Shown: one piece after another, positions 41,156 through 53,134 of the stretch | Position numbering within the stretch: the stretch's first letter is position 1 | Layout: each line of letters begins with the position of its first letter | Assembly: GCF_001715295.1 (NCBI RefSeq) | Contig: NZ_MDKB01000005.1 | Location: forward strand, 609,901-673,900 | Reading direction: 5' to 3' | Length of the DNA stretch: 64,000 nucleotides | From: Streptomyces griseus | GTDB lineage: Bacteria > Actinomycetota > Actinomycetes > Streptomycetales > Streptomycetaceae | The notes under the pieces: generated by a model | What the model was told of the DNA's origin: nothing | The model's database searches: none | The model's input: the letters and a program-made list of their open reading frames with translations, nothing else | Made by a program: the position numbers and the translations under genes

Positions 41156-42157
41156 GTGACCCGCCACCCGCGACGGGCGACCGACCCACCGGCGTTCCGC
41201 CCCTGGACCACCCACCGGCGCAACCTCGGCGAGGGCCTGCGTCACACCGGAGACCACCTGGTGACCGTCGACATCCTCGACGGCACCCTCACCGCCCTCG
41301 CCCCCGCCACGCCGGGCGACGGGACGGTCCTGCTGCGCCTGGACGTCCCGCTGGGGGCCGTGGGCCCGCTCGCCGGCCTGCCCGGACACTGGCTGGCGGC
41401 GGCCGGTACCGGCGCCGTCGTCCTGGCCCCCGACGGCAGCGTCACCCCGCTGGCCCGCCCCGAGGCCGGTGCTCCCGTACCCGGCCGCGTCAACGACGGA
41501 TGCTGCGACCCGTCGGGACGCTTCTGGTTCGGCACCATGCCCTACGGGCCCGAGCGCGGCCTCGGCCGGCTCCACCGGGTGGACCACGACGGATCACTCA
41601 CCACCGTGCTCGACGGTCTCACCATTCCCAACGGTCCGGCTTTCACGGCCGACGGGACGGTGATGTACCTCGCCGACAGCGGTGAGGGCCGCATCGACCG
41701 CTTCCGGGTGGATCCCGCCGACGGGCGGCTGCTCGACCGGACCACCCATGTGGTGTTCGCCCCGGACACCGGCAGTCCGGACGGCATGACCGTGGACGAC
41801 GACGGTCACCTGTGGGTAGCGGTCTGGGGTGCCGGCGCGGTCCACCGCTACGCACCCGACGGCACCCTCACCGCGCTCCTGCCGCTCCCCGCCGTCCAGC
41901 CCACCAGCCCCGCGCTCGTGGACGGCACCCTGTTCGTGGCCACCGCGGCGATCGGTCTCCCTCCTCCGCCGGGCGCCGTCTCCGACGGGACGCGGCCCGG
42001 CAGCGGGTCCCCGCACGACGGGCGAGTGCTGGCCGCCGACGTCGGAGCAACGGCACCACCCGCCTACCCGGCCGTCCTGCACCCCGGAGTCCCCGGGGTC
42101 CCGTCCAACGCCGCCGCCGCACGTCCGTGCGGCGGCGCCCCCAGGGAGGCACCGTGA
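41156..42157 (+). CDS. SMP-30/gluconolactonase family lactonase
   Basis: A 333-residue six-bladed propeller of the SMP-30 family. Metal-binding positions are visible: LGEG (Glu), VNDGCCDPSGRFWFGTM (Asn), IPNGPAFTADG (Asn) and GSPDGMTVDDDGHLWVAVWG (Asp). It hydrolyses sugar-acid lactones to open aldonates, the step between dehydrogenase and dehydratase. GTG 41156 follows GGAAGGAGAG. Its Gly/Ala/Pro-rich tail runs into the SDR gene with a GTGA overlap. Confidence 0.87.
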   Translation: MTRHPRRATDPPAFRPWTTHRRNLGEGLRHTGDHLVTVDILDGTLTALAPATPGDGTVLLRLDVPLGAVGPLAGLPGHWLAAAGTGAVVLAPDGSVTPLARPEAGAPVPGRVNDGCCDPSGRFWFGTMPYGPERGLGRLHRVDHDGSLTTVLDGLTIPNGPAFTADGTVMYLADSGEGRIDRFRVDPADGRLLDRTTHVVFAPDTGSPDGMTVDDDGHLWVAVWGAGAVHRYAPDGTLTALLPLPAVQPTSPALVDGTLFVATAAIGLPPPPGAVSDGTRPGSGSPHDGRVLAADVGATAPPAYPAVLHPGVPGVPSNAAAARPCGGAPREAP

Positions 42158-42933
42158 ACCCGTACCCGTTCCAGGACCGCACCGCCGTCGTCACCGGCGG
42201 TGCGCAGGGCATCGGCGAGGCCGTCGTCGACGTCCTGCTGGCGTCAGGTGCCGCCGTCGCCGTGCTCGACCGCGACGAGAACGCACTCGGACGCGCCGCC
42301 GACCGCCGCGCCGCCCAGGCGGACCGGTTGCTGCCGCTGGCCGTCGACATCACCGACGAGGCAGGTGTCGCCGCAGCCACCGCATCCGTCGCCGAACGGT
42401 TCGGCCCGGCGACACTCCTGGTCAACAACGCCGGGATCAACGCGTACTTCGATCCCGCGTCGATGACCTCCGACGAATGGGACCGCGTCTTCGCGGTCGA
42501 CCTCAAAGGCGCCTGGCTCGTCGCCAAACAGCTCATCCCCGCCATGCGCGAGGGTGGGGCGGGCTCGATCGTCAACGTCGCGTCCCTGCATGCCCGCCTC
42601 ACCTCCGCCGGGTACTTCCCCTACGCGGCGGCCAAGTCCGGTCTGCTGGGACTGACCCGCAGCCTGGCCCTCGAACTCGCGCCGCACGGGGTGAGGGTCA
42701 ACGCGGTCAGCCCGGGCTGGACCCGAACAGCCCTGGTCCGCGACTACTTCGCCGCCCAGCCCGATCCCGCGGCAGCCGAGGCCGAGGTGGTGAACGTGCA
42801 CCCGATGGGGCGGATGTGCGAACCGCGGGACGTGGCCGAGGTCGTCGCCTTCCTGCTCGGACCGGGCGCCCGCGGCATCACCGGCGCCGAGATCCCGGTC
42901 GACGGGGGCCTCGGGGCGCGCTTCGCGGGGTGA
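42154..42933 (+). CDS. SDR family oxidoreductase, probable sugar dehydrogenase
   Basis: A 259-residue classical short-chain dehydrogenase. It has the cofactor motif TGGAQGIGEA, an acidic residue after strand 2 (LDRDENA), which favours NAD over NADP, NNAGINAYF, catalytic YAAAKSG, and a C-terminal IPVDGGLGARFAG. Such enzymes oxidise galactose, glucose or fucose to lactones. Last gene of the cluster, coupled to the lactonase, so both probably make the aldonate for DgoD. The importer-proximal zinc dehydrogenase would then serve another polyol or sugar. Confidence 0.87.
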   Translation: MNPYPFQDRTAVVTGGAQGIGEAVVDVLLASGAAVAVLDRDENALGRAADRRAAQADRLLPLAVDITDEAGVAAATASVAERFGPATLLVNNAGINAYFDPASMTSDEWDRVFAVDLKGAWLVAKQLIPAMREGGAGSIVNVASLHARLTSAGYFPYAAAKSGLLGLTRSLALELAPHGVRVNAVSPGWTRTALVRDYFAAQPDPAAAEAEVVNVHPMGRMCEPRDVAEVVAFLLGPGARGITGAEIPVDGGLGARFAG

Positions 42934-43104
42934 ACCCGCTCGACCGGCACGCGCATCGGTGTCAGGAGCGGGTGGCGTGGCCGAGAGGCGCTGTCCTGGT
43001 CACCCGCGTCGCCCGCCGCGCGCGGTGTCGGCCGCATCCGGACCGACCCGGGCGCGCTTCGCCGCCCCGGCGTCGCCGGGCGGACGGGACTGTCGAAACA
43101 CCGT

Positions 43105-44259
43105 CTAAGGGGCCGCCGGACGCCCGGACAACTCACCTTCCGCCTCTGCGGACCCGCGGGCGCCTGCCGGTTCCGGCCCGCCCGCCCCGGTCGCGACCGG
43201 CCCCGACGGCGGTCTCGGGGCGGTCGACTGGGCGATGAGGGCCCCGATCAGCACCACGCCTCCTCCCACGAGCTGGGGTGCCGAGAGGTGTTCGCCCAGG
43301 AGCACCCAGGCGAGCACGGTCGCGATGACCGCCTCCAGGCACGCGACGACGCCCGCCACCGCCGGTGAGAGCAGCCGCACCGACACCACCCCGGTGACGT
43401 AGGCGAGCACGGTCGCGAGGAGGACGATCCAGCCGAGCAGCAGCCACGCGGGCACCTCGTGCCCGTTCATGCCGGCGCTCCCGGCGAGAACCGACCGGTC
43501 CATGCCCCACGGCCTGGCCACCACGGTGAGGACGGCCGCACCCACCAGCAGTCCGTACGCGATCACCCCGAACGGATGCGGAGGATCGGCCTCCGCCGGG
43601 CCGGCTCCGCCCGGTCCCCCCGTCCCCCCGGAGGAGGTGACCCGCGGCGTCCGGAGCTCACCGTCGGCAGGCGGCGCGTCGCCCTCGTGCCGGACGTCCG
43701 CGGACGGCTCGGGCGTGGCGGTGCTCCCCGTGTCCCCGCTGCCCTGGTCGGACAGGACGAAGTAGCCCACCTGGCAGCACGCCGCCCCGAAGGCCAGCAG
43801 CAGCCCCACGGCGTCGAACGACAGACCGGCCCACACCTCGACGACGCAGGCGAGCCCGCAGACCGCCAGGACGACGCCGAGCGCGGCGGCCCGGGTCACG
43901 GGCCTGCGCTGGACGAACCGCACCCAGCCGAGAACCAGGGCGGGCGCCAGATACTCGACGAGGAGAGCGACCCCGACGGGGATGCGCGAGAGGGCGGCGA
44001 AGTAACAGGCCTGCACACCCGCCACGGCGAAGAGCCCGAAGCCGGCCAGCAGCGCGGGCCGTTCCCTGACCAGGCGCCGGTGCCGCCAGGCGACCGGCAG
44101 CATGACGAGGGCAGCCCCGGTCACCCGCAGCCAGACCACGTGCAGCGGGTCGAGCCCGGCCTCGATCAGCGGCTTGGCCGCCACCCCTGAACCACCGAAT
44201 GCGAAGGCCGAGACGAGGGCGAGGCCCAGGCCCGTACTTCTGCCGTGAGACGCGTGCAT
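43105..44259 (-). CDS. EamA/DMT family transporter with long central loop
   Basis: A 384-residue ten-helix metabolite exporter. The first EamA repeat is about residues 10-165 (ALVSAFAFGGSGVAAKPLIEAGL ... IPVGVALLVEYLAPALVLGWV). A hydrophilic loop of about 55 residues rich in Gly, Pro, Ser and Thr (around 178-232) separates it from the second repeat (AYVTGVVSVRLLSPAVAGVVACLEAVIATVLAWVLLGE). That loop is longer than usual for the family. ATG 44259 is used; a GTG two codons upstream is possible. Convergent with the sugar cluster, from which it is separated by 171 bases. Confidence 0.85.
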   Translation of the reverse strand: MHASHGRSTGLGLALVSAFAFGGSGVAAKPLIEAGLDPLHVVWLRVTGAALVMLPVAWRHRRLVRERPALLAGFGLFAVAGVQACYFAALSRIPVGVALLVEYLAPALVLGWVRFVQRRPVTRAAALGVVLAVCGLACVVEVWAGLSFDAVGLLLAFGAACCQVGYFVLSDQGSGDTGSTATPEPSADVRHEGDAPPADGELRTPRVTSSGGTGGPGGAGPAEADPPHPFGVIAYGLLVGAAVLTVVARPWGMDRSVLAGSAGMNGHEVPAWLLLGWIVLLATVLAYVTGVVSVRLLSPAVAGVVACLEAVIATVLAWVLLGEHLSAPQLVGGGVVLIGALIAQSTAPRPPSGPVATGAGGPEPAGARGSAEAEGELSGRPAAP

Positions 44260-44335
44260 CGGCACATCATGACAGCCGCCGTCAGCAGCGCCACCCCTGT
44301 CACGCCTGTCATGAATCTCGGGGAAGCGCCCGTGA

Positions 44336-44878
44336 TCACGTCCGCGAACCGGCCCCGGCCTGCCGGCCGGTCGCCCGCTCCGCGAGCCGTGCCGCGTCGA
44401 CGCCCGCCTGCTCCAGCACCTCGACGGCTCGGCACCGCGGGTCGGCGACCAGCGCGGAAAGGAGATCGAGCCCTCCGGCGTGCGCGTCGCCCCGCAGGGC
44501 GGCGCTCCGGGCGGCGCGGCCGACCGCGGCCGCTGCCGAGGGCGACCATCCTGCGGTCCCCGCCCCGCGCACCGCGCGGAAGGTTCCCGAGTCCTCCTGC
44601 TTTCCCTGCCAGCGAAGGCCGTATCCGATGCTGCGCTGCACGAGATAGCCCAGCACCCTGGCAAGCTGCGGGCCGCCGTCGAAGGTCTCCCGCACGGCGG
44701 GGTCGGCCTCGATCAGGGAGTGCAGGAGGTGGGCCGTATCGATGTGGCGGTCCCCGCCACGCACGGCGCGCCGCCGCGCGCCGGTGGCCACCGCGGTCAT
44801 CTCGGCGGTGAGCCCGAAGCCGGTTCCGGGGGGTGTCGGCGAGGTCTGTTCGGATATCCCTGCTGTCCGGTTGTGCAC
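44336..44878 (-). CDS. Clp N-terminal domain protein without ATPase domain
   Basis: A 180-residue stand-alone protein with two Clp-N repeats: LTAEMTAVATGARRRAVRGGDRHIDTAHLLHSLIEADPAVRETF, then SAAAAVGRAARSAALRGDAHAGGLDLLSALVADPRCRAVEVLEQAGVD. In ClpA, ClpB and ClpC these repeats dock substrates and adaptors, but here no AAA+ module follows. It may act as an adaptor or decoy for a Clp machine. GTG 44878 is the likely start; an ATG at 44914 is possible. The EamA gene follows 76 bases downstream. Confidence 0.7.
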   Translation of the reverse strand: MHNRTAGISEQTSPTPPGTGFGLTAEMTAVATGARRRAVRGGDRHIDTAHLLHSLIEADPAVRETFDGGPQLARVLGYLVQRSIGYGLRWQGKQEDSGTFRAVRGAGTAGWSPSAAAAVGRAARSAALRGDAHAGGLDLLSALVADPRCRAVEVLEQAGVDAARLAERATGRQAGAGSRT

Positions 44879-45215
44879 ACGTCTCACCCCATCACTCCCG
44901 AGACGCGCAGACATCCCCGGTACGGCCCATCCACACATCCCACCGAAGGCGTGCACCGCCGGAGTCCCTCATCCCTGCGGAGGAGAGGGGCGTGGAGGCA
45001 CCGCGGCCTCCGCCCGCACCGGCGCGGGTGGTCGACCCGCCCGTGCTGTTCGGCCGGCGCTCCCGGCACAGGTCATCCCGACGGCCCGGCCCGGCCGTGC
45101 GGAGCAGGCCACTCGCGCTGACCGCGTCCGGTCCCGGCAAGCGGGAGGCTCCGAAAGGGCCACCGACCCGCGATCGGCCGTGGACCGTGCGGCATCCGCC
45201 GCCTACGGTCGCCGC

Positions 45216-46037
45216 ATGAAGATCCGCATCGTCGACGCGTTCACCGACCGGCCCTTCGCCGGCAACCCCGCCGGAGTGGTGCTCCTGGACTCGGGGCCCT
45301 TCCCCGAGGCGGCGCTGCTCCAGCGGATCGCTTCGGAGGTCAACCTCTCCGAGACAGCCTTCGCCCACCCGCTGCCGCCCGGCGGCGGCGCGGACTGGGC
45401 CCTGCGCTGGTTCACCCCGGCCACCGAGGTGGACCTCTGCGGGCACGCCACACTCGCCGTCGCACACGTCCTGCACACCACGGGAACCGCGAGCGGCCCG
45501 GTGCGCTTCTCGACGCGTGCCGGAATCCTGGGCACGACCGCGCACCCGGACGGCACCCTGACCCTGGACTTCCCGACGGCGCCCCTGACACCCACCACGG
45601 CACCGCCCGGCCTGGCGGAGGCGCTCGGCGCGGACCCGCTCTCCGTCCATGACACGGGTGAACACCTCGGAGACCTGCTGGTGGAACTGGCGGACGAGGC
45701 GACCGTCCGGGCGCTCCGGCCGGACTTCGCCCGCCTCACCGCCTGCTCCCCGCGCGGCGTCATCGCGACGGCGGCCGCCGGGAAACCCGGGTCCGGCTAC
45801 GACTTCGTGTCGCGCGGCTTCTTCCCCGGCGTGGGGATCGACGAGGACCCTGTGACCGGCAGCGCTCACACCGCCCTGGCCCCCTTCTGGTCGGCCCGGC
45901 GGGGCCGGACGGACCTCACGGGCCTGCAGGCCTCAGCCCGTTCGGGGCTGGTCCGCACCGCGCTGCGCGGTGACCGGACCCTGCTGACCGGCAGCGCCGT
46001 CACCGTCATCGAGGGGGAACTGCTGCCCGCCGTCTGA
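45216..46037 (+). CDS. PhzF family isomerase/epimerase-like protein
   Basis: A 273-residue protein of the PhzF (diaminopimelate-epimerase-like) fold. N-terminal VDAFTDRPFAGNPAGVVLLD, the catalytic Glu region EVNLSETAFA, RWFTPATEVDLCGHATLA and DEDPVTGSAHTALAPFW are all family hallmarks. PhzF proper acts in phenazine synthesis, but most homologues lie outside phenazine clusters and have unknown substrates, as here: no phz genes are near. ATG 45216 begins the conserved core. Confidence 0.88.
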   Translation: MKIRIVDAFTDRPFAGNPAGVVLLDSGPFPEAALLQRIASEVNLSETAFAHPLPPGGGADWALRWFTPATEVDLCGHATLAVAHVLHTTGTASGPVRFSTRAGILGTTAHPDGTLTLDFPTAPLTPTTAPPGLAEALGADPLSVHDTGEHLGDLLVELADEATVRALRPDFARLTACSPRGVIATAAAGKPGSGYDFVSRGFFPGVGIDEDPVTGSAHTALAPFWSARRGRTDLTGLQASARSGLVRTALRGDRTLLTGSAVTVIEGELLPAV

Positions 46038-46060
46038 GACGGCCGGAACCCCTCGCCGCC

Positions 46061-46855
46061 TCATGGCGTGGGCAGCCAGCCCACCTCGCCCGCGAGCAGC
46101 GCGTATCCGACGAAGGCTCCGATGTCGAGCAGGGCGTGCGCGACGATCAGAGGCCCGACGCGCCCCCAGCGCCGGTACAGCAGCACGAAGACGACCCCCA
46201 TGACCACGTTCCCGATGAAGCCGCCGATCCCCTGGTACAGGTGGTAGGAGCCGCGGAGCACGGAGCTCGCCACCAGGGCCGCCATGGGCGTCCATCCCAG
46301 CTGGCCCAGCCGGCGCAACAGGTAGCCGACGACGATGACTTCCTCGAGGACGGAGTTCTGGATCGCGGAGAGGATCAGTACCGGGAACTTCCACCACACC
46401 TCGGGGAGGGACTCCGGCACCACCGTCAGGTTGAAGCCCCCTGCCCGCGCGGCCAGGTAGAACGCCAGCCCCGCGCTCCCGATCACGGCCGCGAGCAGGG
46501 TCCCCCGGCCGAGGTCGGGCCACGGCTTGGTCCGGTCGGCCCCGAGGGCCCGCAGACCAGCCCCTTCCCGGACGAGCAGGTGGGCCACGAGCGCCACCGG
46601 CACGAGCGCCGTGGCGATGCCGAACAGCTGCCAGGCGAGGTCCAGCCACGGCCGGCCGGGGGCGTACGAACCGTTCAGCGTCGCCGCCTGGTCCTTGAGA
46701 CCGCCCGGTTTGGTCAGCGAGCCGATGAAACTGATGAGGGCGGACACCCCGCTGGCCCCCAGCGAGAGGGCCAGCACGAGGAGTGTCTCCGAGCGGAGGA
46801 TCCGCGGGGACACCTCCTCATGAGGAATGGATTCAGCCACGCGTCCCGCCTCCAC
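46061..46855 (-). CDS. CPBP family intramembrane metalloprotease
   Basis: A 264-residue multi-pass protein with about seven helices. The CPBP (CAAX protease/bacteriocin-processing) motifs are present: NSVLEEVIVVGYLLRRL with the Glu-Glu pair, SVLRGSYHLYQG with a His, and LIVAHALLD with a second His. These form a membrane-buried metalloprotease site. Bacterial members process peptides or give self-protection against bacteriocins. No target peptide gene is visible beside it. Convergent with phzF across 23 bases. Confidence 0.88.
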   Translation of the reverse strand: MEAGRVAESIPHEEVSPRILRSETLLVLALSLGASGVSALISFIGSLTKPGGLKDQAATLNGSYAPGRPWLDLAWQLFGIATALVPVALVAHLLVREGAGLRALGADRTKPWPDLGRGTLLAAVIGSAGLAFYLAARAGGFNLTVVPESLPEVWWKFPVLILSAIQNSVLEEVIVVGYLLRRLGQLGWTPMAALVASSVLRGSYHLYQGIGGFIGNVVMGVVFVLLYRRWGRVGPLIVAHALLDIGAFVGYALLAGEVGWLPTP

Positions 46856-46959
46856 CTGTACTCCTGCCTCCAGCCGTGCGTCTTAGCTTGCCCGACGGCA
46901 CCGGGGCACGGGCACACCGGCTCGGCTACGGGTGCGGTGCGGGGAGGGGTGACAGGGGA

Positions 46960-46997
46960 GGGAGTGGCTGCGGCCCGAGCGGGCCGCAGCCACTCCC
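46960..46997 (-). terminator. Terminator of the carboxylate-amine ligase gene
   Basis: A perfect 17-bp stem, GGGAGTGGCTGCGGCCC (46960-46976) with its complement (46981-46997), and the 4-base loop GAGC. It begins immediately after the stop codon at 46998 on the minus strand. Confidence 0.85.
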
Positions 46998-48503
46998 TCA
47001 GGGCGCGGGGAAGCCGACCGGCCAGGTGTGCACCGGCTCGCCCTCCTGCATCAGTTCGCCGTAACGCCGGGTGGTGGCGGCCAGCGCCCCCTTCCGGTCC
47101 AGGCCTGCCTCCTGGGCGCGGTGGTAGGTGTCGACCTGCCAGGAGGCACCGTTCACCCGGAGCCGGCAGCGCTCCTCGATGACACCGAGGTACAGGTCCC
47201 GGTCGGCGGGCTCGATGTTCCAGGCGTCGAGCCCGGCCGCGGCGAGCGGCAGCAGCTCGTCCCGTACGAGCTTCGTGGCGGGCACCTTCGCCACGCCTCC
47301 CGACCGGCCCGGCCGCGGCCAGAGCAGCTCGGCCTCGATTCCGTGGCGGCAGGCGGCGTCGAAGTTCTCGGCGGCCGCCTCGAAGGGGAGCCTGGTCCAG
47401 ACGGGCCGGGACTCGTCGGCCAGCGCGCGCACCAGGCCGTAGTAGAACGCCGCGTTCGCGATCACGTCCACGACCGTGGGCCCGGCGGGCAGCACCCGGT
47501 TCTCGACCCTGAGGTGGGGAACGCCGTCGGCCAGCCCGTACACCGGCCGGTTCCACCGGTAGACCGTGCCGTTGTGCAGGACGAGTTCGGCCAGTGCGGG
47601 CACTCCGCCCTCGTCGAGCACCTCCAGCGGTTCCTCGTCGTCGCAGATCGGCAGGAGGGGCGGGAAGTAGCGCAGGTTCTCCTCGAAGAGCTCGTACGCG
47701 GACCCGACCCAGCGCTCCCCGAACCACGTCCTGGGCCGTACGCCCTGGTTCCTCAGTTCCGGCGGGCGTACGTCGGTGGCCTGCTGGAACAGTGGGGGCC
47801 GCGACTCGCGCCACAGCTCCTTGCCGAACAGGAAGGGGGAGTTGGCGCCCAGCGCGATCTGCACCGGCGCGATGGCCTGCGCCGCGTTCCACACGTCCGC
47901 GAAGCGGGCAGGCGTCACCTGAAGGTGCAGTTGCACCGAGGTGCAGGCCGATTCCGGCGCGATGGAGGCAGAAGTACGGACCAGGCGCTCGACGCCTTCG
48001 ATATCGAGGCGGAAATCCTCACCCCGTGCCGCTGCCATTTGGTCGTTGAGCAACGTGTACCGCTCCACGTCCGACAGGTTCGCCGAGACGACGTCATCAC
48101 CGCCGAGCGTCGGCAGGATACCGATCATCACGATGCCCGCGTCCACTTCCGCGGCCTTGCGGTGCGCGTAGGCGAGCCCCGTCCTGAGCTCCTCGGCGAG
48201 CTGATCGAATACCCGCCCGCTGAGCCGGTGCGGAAGAATATTGACTTCCAGGTTGAACATCCCCAGTTCGGTCTGGAAATCCCGGCTGGCGATGCGCTGG
48301 AGCACCTCCGCATTCCGCATCCTCGGCATGCCGTCCGCGCCCGCGAGATTCAGCTCGATCTCCAGGCCCATGAGGTTACGTGGCCGGTCGAACCTCCCCT
48401 CCGCCAGGAGCCTCTCCAGTCCCGTCAGGCACCGGGTGAGCTTTTCGCGGTATGTCTGCCGATCGGACAGGTCAAAGGTACCTGCCACGACCTTCTCGCC
48501 CAT
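46998..48503 (-). CDS. GCS2-type carboxylate-amine ligase (glutamate-cysteine ligase family)
   Basis: A 501-residue ATP-grasp-like ligase of the GCS2 family. It contains NLMGLEIELNLAG (metal-binding Glu pair), FNLEVNILPH, GIVMIGILPTL, TSVQLHLQVTP, GANSPFLFGKELWRESR and HLRVENRVLPAGPTVVDVIANAAFYYGLV. Members join a glutamate-type carboxylate to an amine; in actinobacteria they can make gamma-glutamyl compounds rather than glutathione. GAGGAGGGA precedes ATG 48503. Single-gene unit ended by a strong hairpin. Confidence 0.85.
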   Translation of the reverse strand: MGEKVVAGTFDLSDRQTYREKLTRCLTGLERLLAEGRFDRPRNLMGLEIELNLAGADGMPRMRNAEVLQRIASRDFQTELGMFNLEVNILPHRLSGRVFDQLAEELRTGLAYAHRKAAEVDAGIVMIGILPTLGGDDVVSANLSDVERYTLLNDQMAAARGEDFRLDIEGVERLVRTSASIAPESACTSVQLHLQVTPARFADVWNAAQAIAPVQIALGANSPFLFGKELWRESRPPLFQQATDVRPPELRNQGVRPRTWFGERWVGSAYELFEENLRYFPPLLPICDDEEPLEVLDEGGVPALAELVLHNGTVYRWNRPVYGLADGVPHLRVENRVLPAGPTVVDVIANAAFYYGLVRALADESRPVWTRLPFEAAAENFDAACRHGIEAELLWPRPGRSGGVAKVPATKLVRDELLPLAAAGLDAWNIEPADRDLYLGVIEERCRLRVNGASWQVDTYHRAQEAGLDRKGALAATTRRYGELMQEGEPVHTWPVGFPAP

Positions 48504-48992
48504 CGAAGGGTCCCTCCTCGAGTGGGCGGCCCGCGGCACAGGCCGCTCGTATCACGATCGATAATGCCCCGGGGAGGAGATCCGTAACTCCCCCCACGGG
48601 CCCCGTCTACCCAGTATTCTGTCGTTGAACGCCGGAGGCACATTCCTACGGCATGCAGACGGCGCAGTACCGTCGGCGAGGTCCGGCTGAATGATCGACG
48701 GGTTTCAGCCTACCGTTACGCCGGGGAAATACCTGGCGGAGGGCGTGCGGGGCGGTCCGAACCAACAGAAACTCCACAATATGCGGACCGGAATCCGCCT
48801 TGCGCGCAATACGCGGAACAGGTAGCCGAAACATCGTGTGAACATGTGTCGTATAAACTCTGCGCACGGGGCAGAGAGTTGACGCACCGGCCCGCCCGCC
48901 CGTCACCGGCCTTCCTCTTGCCCCGCATGCCGACAGCGCTGTCTGCACCCGCCCACGCATCACCGTGTCTCCGAAGTGAGAGGCGACCCACT
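48504..48992. other. Divergent promoter region
   Basis: A 489-base gap between two divergent genes, with several AT-richer patches (48600-48860). I see no convincing gene. Both promoters must lie here, but no consensus is certain. Confidence 0.45.
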
Positions 48993-49607
48993 ATGCCGCT
49001 GCATGTCTCCCCGGCCCCCGCGCCCGCACTGCGCAGCGTTCTCGCGGCACTCGGTTCTCCCACCGCAGTCCGCAAGGGCCACACCCCAGCTCTCCGGTCC
49101 GTCCAGGGACCGCTGAGCCCCGAACTACCGCTGCCCGTCCACGTACTGGACCGGATCGTGCCCGACGAGGCCGCGCCGCGCACCCGCCTCGCGGGCTGGC
49201 GCTTCCTCGTCCGCAGCGGCGACCGCGCCGTCGCCGCCGCCGACACCATGGTCACCCCGGACGGCTGGTCCTTCTCGCACTTCTTCGAGGGCCCGTACCT
49301 CGTCTCCACCGAACGCGCCGTACGGCAGGCTGAGTCGGCGGCCGGACACTACCAGCCGCGGCTGCTCTCGGTACCGGAGCTGTACATGCTCACACTCTGG
49401 CTGCACAACGACACGGAGGCCGACGCCGGCGCCGGCCCGCTCGATCCGGCGGATCTGCTGGTTCCCCTGGCGCCGGCGCCTCCCGGCATCACCCCGTACC
49501 TCCCGCACCGGGTCGCCGACCTGCTTCCGGTCATGACACTGCGTGTCACCCCGGCCCCCGCACCGGAGCTCCCCGGCCTGCCGGGACTCCTCGGGTCGCC
49601 CGCCTGA
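48993..49607 (+). CDS. Hypothetical actinobacterial protein
   Basis: A 204-residue protein I cannot assign to a named family. It is Pro/Ala-rich at both ends and has a central folded part (VHVLDRIVPDEAAPRTRLAGWRFLVRSGDRAVAAADTMVTPDGWSFSHFFEGPYLVSTERAV, then LLSVPELYMLTLWLHN). No signal peptide or membrane segment is seen, so it should be cytoplasmic. Alone on the plus strand and ended by a terminator hairpin. ATG 48993 follows GTGAGAGG. Confidence 0.7.
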   Translation: MPLHVSPAPAPALRSVLAALGSPTAVRKGHTPALRSVQGPLSPELPLPVHVLDRIVPDEAAPRTRLAGWRFLVRSGDRAVAAADTMVTPDGWSFSHFFEGPYLVSTERAVRQAESAAGHYQPRLLSVPELYMLTLWLHNDTEADAGAGPLDPADLLVPLAPAPPGITPYLPHRVADLLPVMTLRVTPAPAPELPGLPGLLGSPA

Positions 49608-49621
49608 CCACCCGGCCCCAC

Positions 49622-49651
49622 GCGCCCCCGCCGCACTCCCGGCGGGGGCGC
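49622..49651 (+). terminator. Hairpin after the hypothetical gene
   Basis: A perfect 12-bp stem, GCGCCCCCGCCG (49622-49633) with CGGCGGGGGCGC (49640-49651), and a 6-base loop, 14 bases past the stop codon. Confidence 0.8.
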
Positions 49652-49896
49652 CTCTGCGTACCCGTCCGGACTAGTCCGGACGGGCCACCCCGAACCACCC
49701 GAAGAGGCAGTGCAGTTGGATCGAACCGCCCGGCCGGGTGATGCGTCGTGCAAGGAGAACGTGAGCTCTCGCGAAATCCCTGCGGACCGACGCCCGTGGG
49801 GCAACACTGGGAGCGGACCGACTTGACACGGGGGCGGCCATGAACACATCGTCACGCCGCAGGACACTCGACTCACCGCAGCGAAAGAACCCATCC

Positions 49897-50103
49897 ATGT
49901 GCCAGCACCAGCCACCCTGCCCGACCGCGGACTCCAACGACCGGGAAGCCGCGCGCCTGACGGCGCACCACCCGGAACAGGGCTGGAGCCTGCTGTGCAA
50001 CGGCGTCCTGCTCTTCGAGGACACCGGTGAGCTGCTCCCGGACGGGCAGATCATCGCCCCGCACCGTCCCCTGCGTACGGGTCACGTGATGAAAGCCGCC
50101 TGA
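49897..50103 (+). CDS. DUF5999 family small protein
   Basis: A 68-residue protein of a family found in Streptomyces and relatives. It begins MCQHQPPCPTADSNDREAAR and continues AHHPEQGWSLLCNGVLLFEDTGELLPDGQIIAPHRP, nearly invariant in the family. Two N-terminal cysteines in C.H..PC are conserved and may bind metal. Function unknown. ATG 49897 is used because the family starts there; upstream codons are unlike protein. Confidence 0.85.
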   Translation: MCQHQPPCPTADSNDREAARLTAHHPEQGWSLLCNGVLLFEDTGELLPDGQIIAPHRPLRTGHVMKAA

Positions 50104-50123
50104 CCCGGCGGGACGGAGCAGCA

Positions 50124-50157
50124 GGGGCCGGCCCGGAGTGGTCTCCGCACCGGCCCC
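50124..50157. terminator. Bidirectional hairpin between DUF5999 and gcvP
   Basis: An 8-bp stem, GGGGCCGG (50124-50131) with CCGGCCCC (50150-50157), lies 21 bases after the DUF5999 stop and 28 bases after the gcvP end on the opposite strand. It can serve both convergent genes. Confidence 0.65.
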
Positions 50158-50184
50158 GAAGCGTGGCGCGCCTCGCTCCGCTTC

Positions 50185-53070
<2,886 letters not shown>

Positions 53071-53134
53071 GATGGAGGCCTCCTGGTCTGTCACGACCTG
53101 CGAGGGGCACCACGGCGTGGCGGCCCGAACGGCC

